Part shown: in pieces, positions 25,136 through 32,810 of the stretch
Layout: the number at the start of each line of letters is the position of its first letter
Position numbering within the stretch: position 1 is the stretch's first letter
Source: Paracoccaceae bacterium
GTDB lineage: Bacteria; Pseudomonadota; Alphaproteobacteria; Rhodobacterales; Rhodobacteraceae
DNA length: 32,810 nucleotides
Direction of reading: 5' to 3'
Assembly: GCA_007692585.1 (NCBI GenBank)
Contig: REBU01000042.1
Span: 1 to 32,810, forward strand
Notes under the pieces: model-generated
Seen by the model: only the letters and a program-made list of their open reading frames with translations
What the model was told of the DNA's origin: nothing
The model's database searches: none
Position numbers and translations under genes: made by a program

Positions 25136-25837
25136 ATGTCCGAAGACGAAGATATCATCCTCTCAGACCTGTCTGACGAAGAACTTGTCGATCAGATGAT
25201 GGATGATCTTTATGACGGCATGAAGGACGAGATCGAAGAGGCTGTAAACATCCTGCTGGAACGCGGCTGGACGCCCTACGATATCCTGACCAAAGCGCTG
25301 GTGGCCGGCATGACAATCGTCGGCCACGACTTCCGCGATGGGATCCTGTTCGTGCCTGAAGTGCTGTTGGCCGCCAATGCGATGAAGGGCGGGATGGCGA
25401 TCCTGAAGCCGCTGCTCGTTGAAACCGGCGCACCACGCATGGGCAAGATGGTGATCGGCACGGTCAAGGGCGATATCCATGACATCGGCAAGAATCTTGT
25501 GGCGATGATGATGGAAGGCGCGGGCTTCGAGGTCGTCGATCTTGGCATCAACAACGCGGTCGAGGCCTATCTCGAGGCGCTCGAGCGCGAACAGCCCGAC
25601 ATTCTGGGCATGTCGGCGCTGCTGACAACGACCATGCCCTACATGAAAGTGGTCATCGATACACTGGTGGCACAAGGCAAGCGCGACGATTATATCGTGC
25701 TGGTGGGCGGTGCGCCGCTCAACGAGGAATTCAGCCGCGCGATCGGGGCCGATGCCTATTGCCGCGACGCGGCTGTGGCGGTGGAGACCGCCAAGACCTA
25801 TGTTGCGCGCAAGCATAACCAGATGCATGCTGGCTAA
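25136..25837 (+). CDS. bmtC: Corrinoid (B12)-binding protein of a split methionine synthase (BmtC type)
   Basis: A 233-residue methylcobalamin carrier. It has a helical cap domain (~10-95) and a B12-binding Rossmann domain whose DxHxxG motif is GDIHDIGKN with the cobalt-binding His115; GMSALLTTTMP and VLVGGAPL follow as expected. The ATG at 25136 has AAAGGA upstream; the longer frame beginning 33 codons earlier runs through the intergenic stretch and is rejected. It follows bmtB by 141 bp on the same strand. The pterin-binding and reactivation parts expected for a full MetH are not in the window. Confidence 0.93.
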   Translation: MSEDEDIILSDLSDEELVDQMMDDLYDGMKDEIEEAVNILLERGWTPYDILTKALVAGMTIVGHDFRDGILFVPEVLLAANAMKGGMAILKPLLVETGAPRMGKMVIGTVKGDIHDIGKNLVAMMMEGAGFEVVDLGINNAVEAYLEALEREQPDILGMSALLTTTMPYMKVVIDTLVAQGKRDDYIVLVGGAPLNEEFSRAIGADAYCRDAAVAVETAKTYVARKHNQMHAG

Positions 25838-25844
25838 GACCAAA

Positions 25845-25872
25845 GCCGCCGCCATGCGCGGCGGCGTTGCCT
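25845..25872. terminator. Terminator-like hairpin between bmtC and plsC
   Basis: GCCGCCGC (25845-25852) and GCGGCGGC (25858-25865) form an 8-bp stem with a 5-nt loop in the short gap between the converging genes. The following GTTGCC is only weakly T-rich. Confidence 0.5.
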
Positions 25873-26614
25873 ATTTGGAGGACTGAGCCTCGGCTGCGCG
25901 GGCCTCTGCCATCAGCTTGTCAGATGCCGCCTCAACGACTTGCTCCAGCTCTGCCAGAAACACGCGCGGCTCCTTGCCTGCCGGAATGGTGGGCAGGAAT
26001 TCAACCACTGCGACACCCTGTTTACGGTAGAGACTGTGGCGCGGCCAGAACATGCCGACATTCGTGGCAACTGGGACGCACGCCTGCCCAAGCTCCTGAT
26101 AGAGCGCGGCAGTTCCGGCCTTGTATGGCTTTGCCACACCGGGCGCGACCCGAGTGCCCTGCGGGTAGATGATCAGCTGCCCGGGCTTCTGCACCCCGGA
26201 TTTGACCCGCGCGACCATCGCACGGATCGCCTGACCACGCTTGCCGCGATCCACAGGCACACAGCCGATACGCAGCCCGTACCAGCCGAGGACGGGGGCC
26301 CAGACGAGCTGTTTTTTCATGATGAACCGCCCCCGCGGCAACGCGCCGAAGATCATCAGGATATCGAGGAAGGACTGATGCTTGGCGGCGATCAACACCC
26401 CGCCCGAAGGCACCTCACCGCGGACTTCCGTGCGAAGCCCGACCATCCATGCGGCAGACCAGCACACATATCGGCAGTAATCCTGACAGGCCCGCAACGC
26501 GCCGTCGCGCGTGATGAGTGCATAAGGCAGGTAGACGACCCCGACCACCAGCATGGCGACATACATCTGGCCGATGAACACCACCGAGCGCAACCATTGG
26601 ACAGCGTATCGCAT
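25871..26614 (-). CDS. plsC: 1-acyl-sn-glycerol-3-phosphate acyltransferase
   Basis: PlsC adds the second acyl chain to lysophosphatidic acid at the inner membrane. The 247-residue protein has an N-terminal hydrophobic helix, the catalytic HX4D motif as His79...Asp84 (KHQSFLD), a GCVPVDRGKR block and the substrate motif YPQGTR (150-155), where Gln replaces the more common Glu. Its ATG overlaps the ftsX stop (TGATG), so it is the third gene of ftsE-ftsX-plsC and translationally coupled. Confidence 0.92.
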   Translation of the reverse strand: MRYAVQWLRSVVFIGQMYVAMLVVGVVYLPYALITRDGALRACQDYCRYVCWSAAWMVGLRTEVRGEVPSGGVLIAAKHQSFLDILMIFGALPRGRFIMKKQLVWAPVLGWYGLRIGCVPVDRGKRGQAIRAMVARVKSGVQKPGQLIIYPQGTRVAPGVAKPYKAGTAALYQELGQACVPVATNVGMFWPRHSLYRKQGVAVVEFLPTIPAGKEPRVFLAELEQVVEAASDKLMAEARAAEAQSSK

Positions 26615-27486
26615 CAGGTCACTCCGCGAAGAACGTGGAAAGCTGTGGCCATGCTGGATGCCCAGGCCAGCACAAAAGTCAGCGCCGGGATGCTCAGAGG
26701 CCAGAGCCAGCTGAGCCCGTGAAACCCGATCCCGGCCAGCACCGGCACAGCGCTGCCAGGATCCGGCAGCGCCAGCAGCGCGGCCATACCCAGCGCCGTG
26801 CCCCCAGCCGCCCCTGCCAGCGCCCGGCGCGAGATCCGCCGCACGAAGGCGCGTGCGATGAAACGGTCGCGCGCGCCTACAAGACGCAGCACCCGGATCA
26901 CCTGACGGTTGGCTGAAAGCGCAACACTGGCCGCAAGCGTGACGATGGCTGACATCACGCCGCCGATCAACACCAGTGAGAGAAGCGCGAAGCTTTGCAG
27001 CCGGCTCGCCGCCTGCACGAGGGGCCGGCGCCAGCGGGTATGATCATCATACACGGCACCCGGCGCTTCGGCCGCCAGCCGCAGGCGCAACCCCTGCCGA
27101 TCCGGTCCACCGCCGAATTCCGTCACCTCGATCAGGCGCGGCAGTGGCAGCATGTCCAGCGGCAGGTCAGGGCCCAGCCAGGGCTCCAGCAATGCGGCCT
27201 GATCAGACTGCGCCATAACTGTCGCCGCGGCAATCCCCGGCGTGGTGCGCAGCACTTCGAGCACCTGCGCGGTCTGTGCCTCGATCTCGTCGGGCTGTGC
27301 CGCAATGCGCACTGTGGCTGTTTCGGACAGCGCCTGCGCCCAGCTATCGGCCAGCCGCGCGGAACTCATCGACAAGGCCAGCGCAAAGACCGCGAGAAAC
27401 GCCATCGCAGCGGCGCTGAGCGAGACCAGCCAGACATTCTGCCCCGCCTTGGGGACCACCAGATCCGCGATCGGCCCTGTACTCAT
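26614..27486 (-). CDS. ftsX: Cell division protein FtsX
   Basis: FtsX is the membrane partner of FtsE in an ABC-type complex that controls septal cell-wall hydrolases. The 290 residues show four membrane helices: one near residues 20-40 (SAAAMAFLAVFALALSM), then three in the C-terminal half (SLVLIGGVMSAIVTL, LAGAAGGTALGMAALL, LWPLSIPALTFVLAW), with a ~120-residue periplasmic domain between the first and second. The cytoplasmic RVLRLVGARDRFIARAF block is typical. It overlaps ftsE by ATGA and plsC by TGATG. Confidence 0.9.
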   Translation of the reverse strand: MSTGPIADLVVPKAGQNVWLVSLSAAAMAFLAVFALALSMSSARLADSWAQALSETATVRIAAQPDEIEAQTAQVLEVLRTTPGIAAATVMAQSDQAALLEPWLGPDLPLDMLPLPRLIEVTEFGGGPDRQGLRLRLAAEAPGAVYDDHTRWRRPLVQAASRLQSFALLSLVLIGGVMSAIVTLAASVALSANRQVIRVLRLVGARDRFIARAFVRRISRRALAGAAGGTALGMAALLALPDPGSAVPVLAGIGFHGLSWLWPLSIPALTFVLAWASSMATAFHVLRGVT

Positions 27487-28154
27487 AATTCAGCCCCTGC
27501 CAGTTGCAGCGTGCGCCCCGCAATGCGGATCACCCGCGCCTGCACCTGTGCCTTGGCAAAACGGATCAGGTTCAGGTCATGCGTGGCGATCAGCACAGCC
27601 GTGCCCATGCGGTTCAACTCGATCATCAGCATCAGCAGGCGTTGCGACATCTCCCAATCGAGATTGCCCGTCGGTTCATCCGCCAGCAGCACACTCGGCC
27701 CGGCCACGATCGCACGCGCCAGAGCCGCGCGCTGACGCTCGCCGCCCGACAGCGTGGGCGGCTTTGCATCAGCGCGGTCCGTCAGCCCAACCCAGCCCAT
27801 CAGATCTTCCAGATCACTGTCCGAGATGGGCCGTCCCGTTGCCGTCAGCGGCAAAGCCACATTCTGTTCCAGCGTCAGGTGATCGAGGAAGCTGCAATCC
27901 TGATGCACCACGCCAATCCGCTCGCGCGCTTGTGCCAGGTCATCGCGCGTCATCGACGCCAGATCACGCTTCAACAAGGTCACCGTGCCGGTGCTGGGCT
28001 TCAATTCGCCATAGCAAATTTTCATGAACGTGCTCTTGCCCGCCCCCGATGGCCCGGTCAGAAAGTAGAAGCTGCCTGGCTCCAGCTGTACTGTGACATC
28101 GCGAAACAAGGCTCCGCCACCGTAATCATGAGACACGCCTTCAAGAGAAATCAT
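27483..28154 (-). CDS. ftsE: Cell division ATP-binding protein FtsE
   Basis: The ATPase of the FtsEX complex. From ATG 28154 (MISLEGVSHDYGGG) it has 223 residues with Walker A GPSGAGKST (34-42), signature LSGGERQRAALARA, Walker B VLLADEPTGNLD and the switch His in IATHDL. Its start overlaps the stop of a 19-codon ORF as ATGA, and its own ribosome site is poor (GGA about 10 nt away), so translation may depend on coupling. Confidence 0.93.
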   Translation of the reverse strand: MISLEGVSHDYGGGALFRDVTVQLEPGSFYFLTGPSGAGKSTFMKICYGELKPSTGTVTLLKRDLASMTRDDLAQARERIGVVHQDCSFLDHLTLEQNVALPLTATGRPISDSDLEDLMGWVGLTDRADAKPPTLSGGERQRAALARAIVAGPSVLLADEPTGNLDWEMSQRLLMLMIELNRMGTAVLIATHDLNLIRFAKAQVQARVIRIAGRTLQLAGAEL

Positions 28155-28210
28155 CGTGATTGTTCCGCAAATCGCACCGCCACGCCGATCATTCCTGCGG
28201 TTTTGGCCAT
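28151..28210 (-). CDS. Possible 19-residue leader ORF upstream of ftsE
   Basis: An ATG at 28210 has a good ribosome site (AAAAAGGA about 9 nt upstream) and opens a 19-codon frame (MAKTAGMIGVAV..., ending AEQSR). Its TGA overlaps the ftsE ATG as ATGA, the same arrangement as at the ftsE-ftsX joint. The peptide itself matches no family I know. It may serve to load ribosomes onto ftsE; alternatively it is an N-terminal remnant or chance. Confidence 0.4.
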   Translation of the reverse strand: MAKTAGMIGVAVRFAEQSR

Positions 28211-28247
28211 AAAACTGTGTCCTTTTTGGCAAAAATGGTTAATGAAC

Positions 28248-28276
28248 TTGGCGTTTGTCTTGACGCTTGCTACAAC
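28248..28276 (+). promoter_or_regulatory. Candidate promoter of the zinc-ribbon gene
   Basis: TTGGCG (28248-28253) and TACAAC (28271-28276) are separated by 17 nt, each matching the sigma70 consensus at four of six positions, about 50 nt before the ATG at 28328. Confidence 0.4.
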
Positions 28277-28327
28277 ATTCAGAAAACAAGGCCAATGCCC
28301 CTTCGCGGCTTCGAGCAGGTAGATGTG

Positions 28328-29164
28328 ATGCGTATCGTATGTCCGAATTGCAATGCTCAATACGAAATCGACGCGGCGCTTTTGCCGCCTGAGGGGCGCG
28401 AGGTCCAATGTTCCGGCTGCGGCACTGTCTGGTTTCAGAGTTCAGACGACACAGGGCCTCAGCAGCCCGTATCAGGGCCTGAACAGCCCCCTGAGCCAAG
28501 CCCGCCCGCCCCGTCTGAAGCCGAGCCTGAAGCTCAGACAGAACGCGCGCCAGAACCCAGCCCTGACCCGGAACTTGCCGCGCCGCCATCACCCCCGATT
28601 GAGGAAGACGCACCATCGACGACAGCTGTGATCAGCGCGCCCAAAGCAGTTGATGAGAAGGTCCTTGGGATCCTGCGCGAAGAAGCGGCCTTTGAGTCGC
28701 GCCAGCGCGAACGTGACAAAAGCGCATTGGAAACCCAGCCCCAACTCGGGATTCTCGGCGCGTCGCCCTGGCCCAGTACAGCACCCCTCAACAAGGAGCG
28801 CGCGTCGGTCGGAGCAGTGCGAGATGGGCACACACCCCCGAAAGACACATCCAGCGAAAACAGCCCTGCCTTTCCCGATATCGACGATATCAGCGCCACG
28901 CTTGAACCGATGGGGCGCGGGAGAAAATTCAGCCCGGCTCCAAACAGCGCCGCGTCCGTAACGCAACAGGACCATGATCGCCAACACAGCGGCTTCCTGC
29001 GCGGGTTGATCTTGCCGATTGCGCTGGCGGTCGTATTGATGAGCCTCTACCTCGCGGCCCCTGCCCTTAGTCGCGCAATTCCGGTGATCACCCCTGTCCT
29101 CGCCGGATATGTGATGGTCGTCGACGGGCTGCGCGACGGAGTCGCCGGTCTTTTCGGACGCTGA
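28328..29164 (+). CDS. MJ0042-type zinc-ribbon membrane protein
   Basis: A 278-residue protein with an N-terminal zinc ribbon (Cys5, Cys8, Cys28, Cys31: CPNCNAQYEID...CSGCGTVWFQ), a long Pro/Glu/Ser-rich disordered linker (~40-120), a charged middle, and one C-terminal membrane helix (LRGLILPIALAVVLMSLYLAA). Proteins of this design are common in alphaproteobacteria beside ftsEX and have no firmly known role. ATG 28328 is chosen since the ribbon begins there; an in-frame ATG at 28295 would add 11 residues. Divergent from ftsE. Confidence 0.85.
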   Translation: MRIVCPNCNAQYEIDAALLPPEGREVQCSGCGTVWFQSSDDTGPQQPVSGPEQPPEPSPPAPSEAEPEAQTERAPEPSPDPELAAPPSPPIEEDAPSTTAVISAPKAVDEKVLGILREEAAFESRQRERDKSALETQPQLGILGASPWPSTAPLNKERASVGAVRDGHTPPKDTSSENSPAFPDIDDISATLEPMGRGRKFSPAPNSAASVTQQDHDRQHSGFLRGLILPIALAVVLMSLYLAAPALSRAIPVITPVLAGYVMVVDGLRDGVAGLFGR

Positions 29165-29386
29165 CGGAACACGCCAAAGAGCGCAACAAGACCCGAGAAG
29201 CGCGCAGATGGGCAGGTGGCTACGAGGCTCTGAACAGGCGGGACAAGTGGATTTTCCGTTTATGAGCCGGACCAGCAATTGATCGAGTGAATCACTTTCC
29301 CCGCGATTGAGCACTAAGATGCTGCGAACAAAGGAAAGACCAAGTCAGACGACCGAGTTATTGTTAACTCTGGTGTTATGGGATCG
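29165..29386. other. Gap before the transposase remnant, no gene seen
   Basis: This stretch holds no convincing gene. Composition drops toward AT near 29355 (TTATTGTTAACTCTGG), which could be an old element end, but no terminal repeat was matched. Confidence 0.4.
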
Positions 29387-30090
29387 TCATGCAGCGGCCC
29401 GCTCTGGGTTTGATGGATTGGCGCGGTTGATGAAATCGACGCCTTCGATGACGTCAGCGAGATGGGCGAAGCCGCGCAGCTTGCGCCAGCTTGTCACTGC
29501 ACATTGAGCGCGCCTGAACATCATCTGCAGCATTCCGGGACGGGTCAGGCAGCCCTTGGCGCGTTTGGTCCGGTGACGGATGGTCGCGACTGTGGGGCAA
29601 GCGCCCCGGGTCCGAGCGCAGCCCCGAAAACTTTCAATGGGATTCGTGGTTCTGATGCTCTGCCAGTGCTGGGCGGGGAATTCGTAAAAGGTGGGTAGCT
29701 CTTCGCGGTCCTTGATCAGGCAGGTGGCGGCGTCCGGACCGAGCAGTGCTTTCAGCGCCGCATCCATCGCGCCGGGGGAAAGGCCCTTGAGATACAGTCA
29801 GGGCAGCGATGCCTCCAGTGACTTGGCCTTGCGCACAAAGGGCGGGACCCGCGCGGAATGGAAGGTGACGGGCTTGCCCGACTTCGCGCGCGCCTTGGGC
29901 ACCTTCACCGTGACAGGGCCGATGCCGGTCTGCACTGCCCGTTCCGGATGGTGGCCGTTGCGGACCACCCTCGCATGACCCTCAGGGTCTTTCGGTCCTG
30001 AAACCGTGGCAGGAAGACCTCAAGCTCGGCCTCGAGCGCTGATTGCAGCAATTCCCGCGCGCCCTTGCGCAGAAGGTCTGTAAATGGATC
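29387..30090 (-). pseudogene. Degraded IS256-family transposase with internal deletion
   Basis: Minus-strand remnants match the IS256/Mutator transposase in order: DPFTDLLRKGARELLQSALEAE near 30090-30020 (seen in pieces DPFTDLLRKGA and LLQSALEAE), then RNGHHPERAVQTGIGPVTVKVP, KSLEASLP, LYLKGLSPGAMDAALKALLG, and the C-terminal FPAQHWQSIRTTNPIES with VIEGVDF. Three lesions are visible: a frameshift near 29983, a TGA at 29800-29798 where the family has the Trp of LLPWLYLKG, and a jump at ~29730 from ALLGPDA straight to TCLIKDREEL. That jump removes most of the catalytic DDE core, so the gene is dead. A short foreign-looking stretch also follows NPIES. Confidence 0.85.
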
Positions 30091-30592
30091 CGAGATCGCA
30101 TCTCGACCGGCAATTCAACACTGTTGCGATCGTCTATGGTGGCGCGTCCTCTTCGGTTGGCGGGGTGTGTCGCAACAACAATTCAACCAGATGCACCGCC
30201 AGCTTTCAAATCCCCAAAACACCAGATTCAGTCATAGTTCGCTGCCTGAAGGCACCGTGATTGCTGAATGGCTGGCGGAATATGCGATGCTCCGCAACCT
30301 CGCGCGGGTGTGTCGGTGCGTGACAGGCCAGGGCATCGCTGAGAAGCACCGAAGGCCTCGACAAAGGCAAAGCGCCTGGCCCGTTTCACTGACTTATTGT
30401 TTCAAGCAGCCACAGCGAGTCGCTGCCTCGTCAGAATGGCACCCCGAATGCGCCGGGACGCGAGGTGGAATAACCACACGCCGTTCAACTGGACGACCCA
30501 ATTGGCACAGCAGAAGGGTCGTTCCTCGCCCATTGGCGCGCTTCGGTCCGAAAGGTCGTGGGCGACTGGTGTCAACGAGAAATGAAGCTGCC
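30091..30592. other. Non-coding patch between two transposase remnants
   Basis: No gene recognised, though a long plus-strand frame crosses it without a ribosome site. It contains direct copies of CAATTCAAC (30111-30119 and 30179-30187) bracketing inverted copies TGTTGCGA (30122-30129) and TCGCAACA (30170-30177), as might be left by insertion-element ends. Confidence 0.45.
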
Positions 30593-30879
30593 TCACGCGC
30601 GCCAAGGTTCCCGCAAATTGTCGAGGTAGATCCGAACCGCATCTTCCACATGCCTGAAACGGTCGCCGCCCAAATGCTTGCCGCCAAACCACCTCGTCAC
30701 CACGACAATATGATCGTGCAGCCCTTCGCGCTCCAACTCCTTGATCCGCGCTTTCCCAGAACTGGTTTGGCCTGGCCGTTCGCCGCCATCACGCTGTTCC
30801 ATGCCAACCGCACCGCGCCTTCGCGGAACTCAGCCGAATACGGCTTCGAGGTCTTCGTGTTGTTGTGTGTCTGTTCCAT
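30593..30879 (-). pseudogene. IS3-family OrfA remnant
   Basis: ATG 30879 opens MEQTHNNTKTSKPYSAEFREGAVRLAW, the typical start of an IS3 OrfA (described in parts: KPYSAEFREGAVRL). The frame then shifts; the next frame carries RDGGERPGQTSSGKARIKELERE, matching the later OrfA segment before its leucine zipper. The helix-turn-helix between them is deleted at about 30800, and after LERE the sequence no longer fits the family. OrfB is absent. Confidence 0.7.
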
Positions 30880-31290
30880 AACAGGCAACTCTCCGAGAGT
30901 TTTGCCCTCCGACAAACCCGGGTCGGTTCAACCTTTGAGACCCAACACCGCCGGACCCATCGCGCACAACGAGTTCCTGCGCAGATCAATGCGTGTCTGT
31001 CTCACCATCTGGCGACGATGGAGCGGGTCGCACTGCCGAAGCTGCGTCGAAGCCAAGATGCATTGCGGGAACCCACTTGGCGAAAGGTTGGGCACAACGG
31101 ACTTTGACTGTCAGGTCGTGGAGGTAACATTCTGCGTCATTCGCCATTGTCGCTCGGACCAAAGGCACGAGGTGGCTTTTTGCTCTATAGCCTCTCCGCG
31201 CTTTGCACTCTCATTACAAAAGCCATGGGATGTGTCTGCCCGGTGAAACGGTCACTTCGGCCATCGCCTGATGGGTGCAATAAAGGCAAC
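30880..31290. other. Gap between IS3 remnant and sensor kinase, no gene seen
   Basis: No recognisable coding frame. A minus-strand frame of 60 codons near 30986-31168 has no known family. It is most likely further insertion-element debris plus the sensor kinase 3' flank. Confidence 0.4.
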
Positions 31291-32745
31291 TCAACCCGGC
31301 GCATACCTCACGCCCGCGCCGTCCACCAGGCGCTGATCTTCCAAGGGCAATCGAAGCACGACACAGCAGCCACGGGTCTCGCGCTCGAGATATGCCATGC
31401 CGCCATGCGCGCGCGCGATCGAGCGGACAATCGCCAGTCCAAGCCCACATCCAGAACGCGGCGGATCGCGGCTGTCAGACTGGTCGAGGCGCACGAAACG
31501 CTCGAAGACCTGCTCGAAGGCGTCTTCAGGAATACCTGGCCCGTCATCTGTAACCGAAAGTATCACTTGCCCGTCAGATCGTGCGAGCCTGAGGTCAAGC
31601 GATCCGCCATTCACTGCCCCGTAGCGCAAAGCATTGTCGAGCAGGTTTTCAATTGCCTCGCGCAACAAAATGGAATTGCCGCGAACGCTGAACACATGAT
31701 CAGGGGAATCGAGGTTCACCTCCAGCCCCTGTCGCAGCGCATCAGGGGCATATTTGCGCGCCATGTCCGCCACCAACTGGGTGAAATCGATCAACTCCTG
31801 ATGCGCAAGCCCTGCATGATCCACCGTCTCCAGACTGAGCAATTGCTGGCTCAGCCGCGACAGATCGCTCGCCGCCTCATGCAGATCGTGCAGCCGCGCA
31901 GCCCGCTTGTCGGGATCGGCGGTCGACAATGCGGCTTCTGCCTGCGCGCGAATAGCGGCAACCGGGTTGCGGATCTGATGCGCGGCATTCGCGATGAAGG
32001 CATTGCGGCGCTGCAGCTCCGCTTGCAACCGGGCAAAAAGCGCGTTCATCGTGCCGACAAGGGGGCGCACTTCACTGGGCACGACGCGCTGAATGGGTTT
32101 CAACTCGGTCGGGCTGCGTAGTGCCACTGCTTCACGCAGGTCAATCAGCGGGCGCAGACCCTGTGCGATCCCGATCCAGACGGCAGCGGCTGCCGTGACC
32201 AGCACTACTGCAAGGATGAACAGCGCCTGTTTCAGGATGATCAGGCTAAGCGCGCGGCGCTGGGTAGTGGTTTGCCAGGCCAGCACGGTTGTCCAGCCAT
32301 CAAAGAAGGGATCGGCGATGAATTCACGCAGCGCAACAGCGCGCACGGGTTTGTCGTTATAAGTGAAATTGAAAAAATATGCCTCGCCGCCGCGCAGATT
32401 CTGAGGAATGACAGAGGCAGGTATATCCGTGTAGCCCGCCAGAATTCGTCCATCGGCTGCCGACACGTTATAGAAGATGGGATCGCCCAGAACGCCGACC
32501 AGCGAATTCAGCAGTGCATCGGACACGACATCGCCCTGTGTGATGATCACCTCACGCGCCACGACATGTGCAACAACCTTGAGCGCGTCGTCATAAAGCA
32601 TCTGTGACATGGCTTGTGCCTGCCAGTAGCGCATGACCCCGGCCACCATTGCGACCGCAACGAGCGGCAACAGGATCATCACGAAGAGCCGCGCACGCAG
32701 GGATCCCCCCGCGGATATGCGTGGGTGTTTGGGTTTGGCGGTCAT
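31291..32745 (-). CDS. TctE-like sensor histidine kinase
   Basis: A 484-residue membrane kinase pairing with the regulator cut by the window edge. Two membrane helices (~20-40 and ~170-193) enclose a ~125-residue periplasmic domain (DPIFYNVSAADGRILAGY resembles the 2CSK_N domain of TctE-type sensors; seen as IFYNVSA and DGRILAGY). The phospho-accepting His256 lies in ANAAHQIRNPVAAIRAQAE. ATPase motifs are ENLLDNALRYG, DDGPGIPED and GCGLGLAIVRSIARAHGG. The start ATG overlaps the regulator stop as ATGA. Tricarboxylate sensing is a family-based guess; no tctCBA genes are visible. Confidence 0.88.
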   Translation of the reverse strand: MTAKPKHPRISAGGSLRARLFVMILLPLVAVAMVAGVMRYWQAQAMSQMLYDDALKVVAHVVAREVIITQGDVVSDALLNSLVGVLGDPIFYNVSAADGRILAGYTDIPASVIPQNLRGGEAYFFNFTYNDKPVRAVALREFIADPFFDGWTTVLAWQTTTQRRALSLIILKQALFILAVVLVTAAAAVWIGIAQGLRPLIDLREAVALRSPTELKPIQRVVPSEVRPLVGTMNALFARLQAELQRRNAFIANAAHQIRNPVAAIRAQAEAALSTADPDKRAARLHDLHEAASDLSRLSQQLLSLETVDHAGLAHQELIDFTQLVADMARKYAPDALRQGLEVNLDSPDHVFSVRGNSILLREAIENLLDNALRYGAVNGGSLDLRLARSDGQVILSVTDDGPGIPEDAFEQVFERFVRLDQSDSRDPPRSGCGLGLAIVRSIARAHGGMAYLERETRGCCVVLRLPLEDQRLVDGAGVRYAPG

Positions 32746-32810
32746 GGATCTGATGTCAGCATGTAGCCTAAGCCGCGGAGGGTTTGGATTGCGATGCCTT
32801 GGCCGTTGAG
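32742..32810 (-). CDS. OmpR-family response regulator, C-terminal end only
   Basis: The last 22 codons of the gene upstream of the sensor kinase. IQTLRGLGYML is the wing-strand ending typical of OmpR/PhoB winged-helix regulators such as TctD. Its TGA (32744-32742) overlaps the kinase start. Confidence 0.85.
   Translation of the reverse strand, partial: LNGQGIAIQTLRGLGYMLTSDP

Noticed and set aside
30065-31246. A 393-codon open frame on the plus strand across the transposase debris
   Set aside because: It runs antisense to clear IS256- and IS3-type remnants, has no ribosome site at its start, and its sequence looks like random translation of GC-rich DNA.

Overview
The window comes from an alphaproteobacterium, most likely a member of the Rhodobacterales (Rhodobacteraceae); the genus cannot be fixed. 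Pointers are the high GC content with strong GC3 in the genes, an FtsEX-PlsC cluster, a DUF1476 (F1Fo-ATPase zeta-type) gene beside purC, a class II NrdJ reductase, RNase E with a long acidic insert in its S1 domain, a DctD that lacks GAFTGA, and the split BmtB/BmtC methionine system. Nearly all of the window is chromosomal housekeeping and transport DNA. The accessory parts are the first ~1.1 kb and a ~2.1 kb patch of transposase wreckage near the right end.

Layout. 1-1.2 kb: two unrecognised genes closed off by two intrinsic terminators. 1.3-6.2 kb: nrdJ (-), an MFS transporter and a DUF1489 gene (+), ccdA (-). 6.3-9.6 kb: rne (-) with a perfect 11-bp terminator hairpin and a candidate ~390-nt 5' leader. 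9.7-12.9 kb: dctB-dctD two-component pair (-). 12.9-13.6 kb: purQ (-). 13.8-18.1 kb: frcB-frcC-frcA sugar ABC operon (-) with a divergent ROK regulator and a 37-bp palindromic operator between them. 18.4-20.8 kb: sulP-usp operon (-) behind a structured leader RNA. 21.3-23.4 kb: purC, purS and a zinc alcohol dehydrogenase (-). 23.6-25.8 kb: DUF1476, bmtB and bmtC (+). 25.9-28.2 kb: ftsE-ftsX-plsC (-), overlapping genes with a possible 19-codon leader ORF. 28.3-29.2 kb: a zinc-ribbon membrane protein (+). 29.2-31.3 kb: degraded IS256-type and IS3-type transposase genes. 31.3-32.8 kb: a TctD/TctE-like two-component system (-), with the regulator cut by the window edge.

Functional links. purC-purS and purQ serve the same purine pathway but are separated here by ~9 kb of sugar, anion and alcohol genes. 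BmtB and BmtC are parts of a cobalamin-dependent methionine synthase, and NrdJ also needs cobalamin, so two B12-dependent systems lie in the window. The clearest regulatory features are the ROK-frc palindrome, the sulP leader, the long rne leader and the overlapping starts of the ftsE operon. No CRISPR array, rRNA, tRNA, intact insertion sequence or obvious new defence system was seen. The best candidates for undescribed biology are the sulP leader RNA, the ftsE leader ORF, the degenerate DctD and the ROK protein that lacks its zinc motif.
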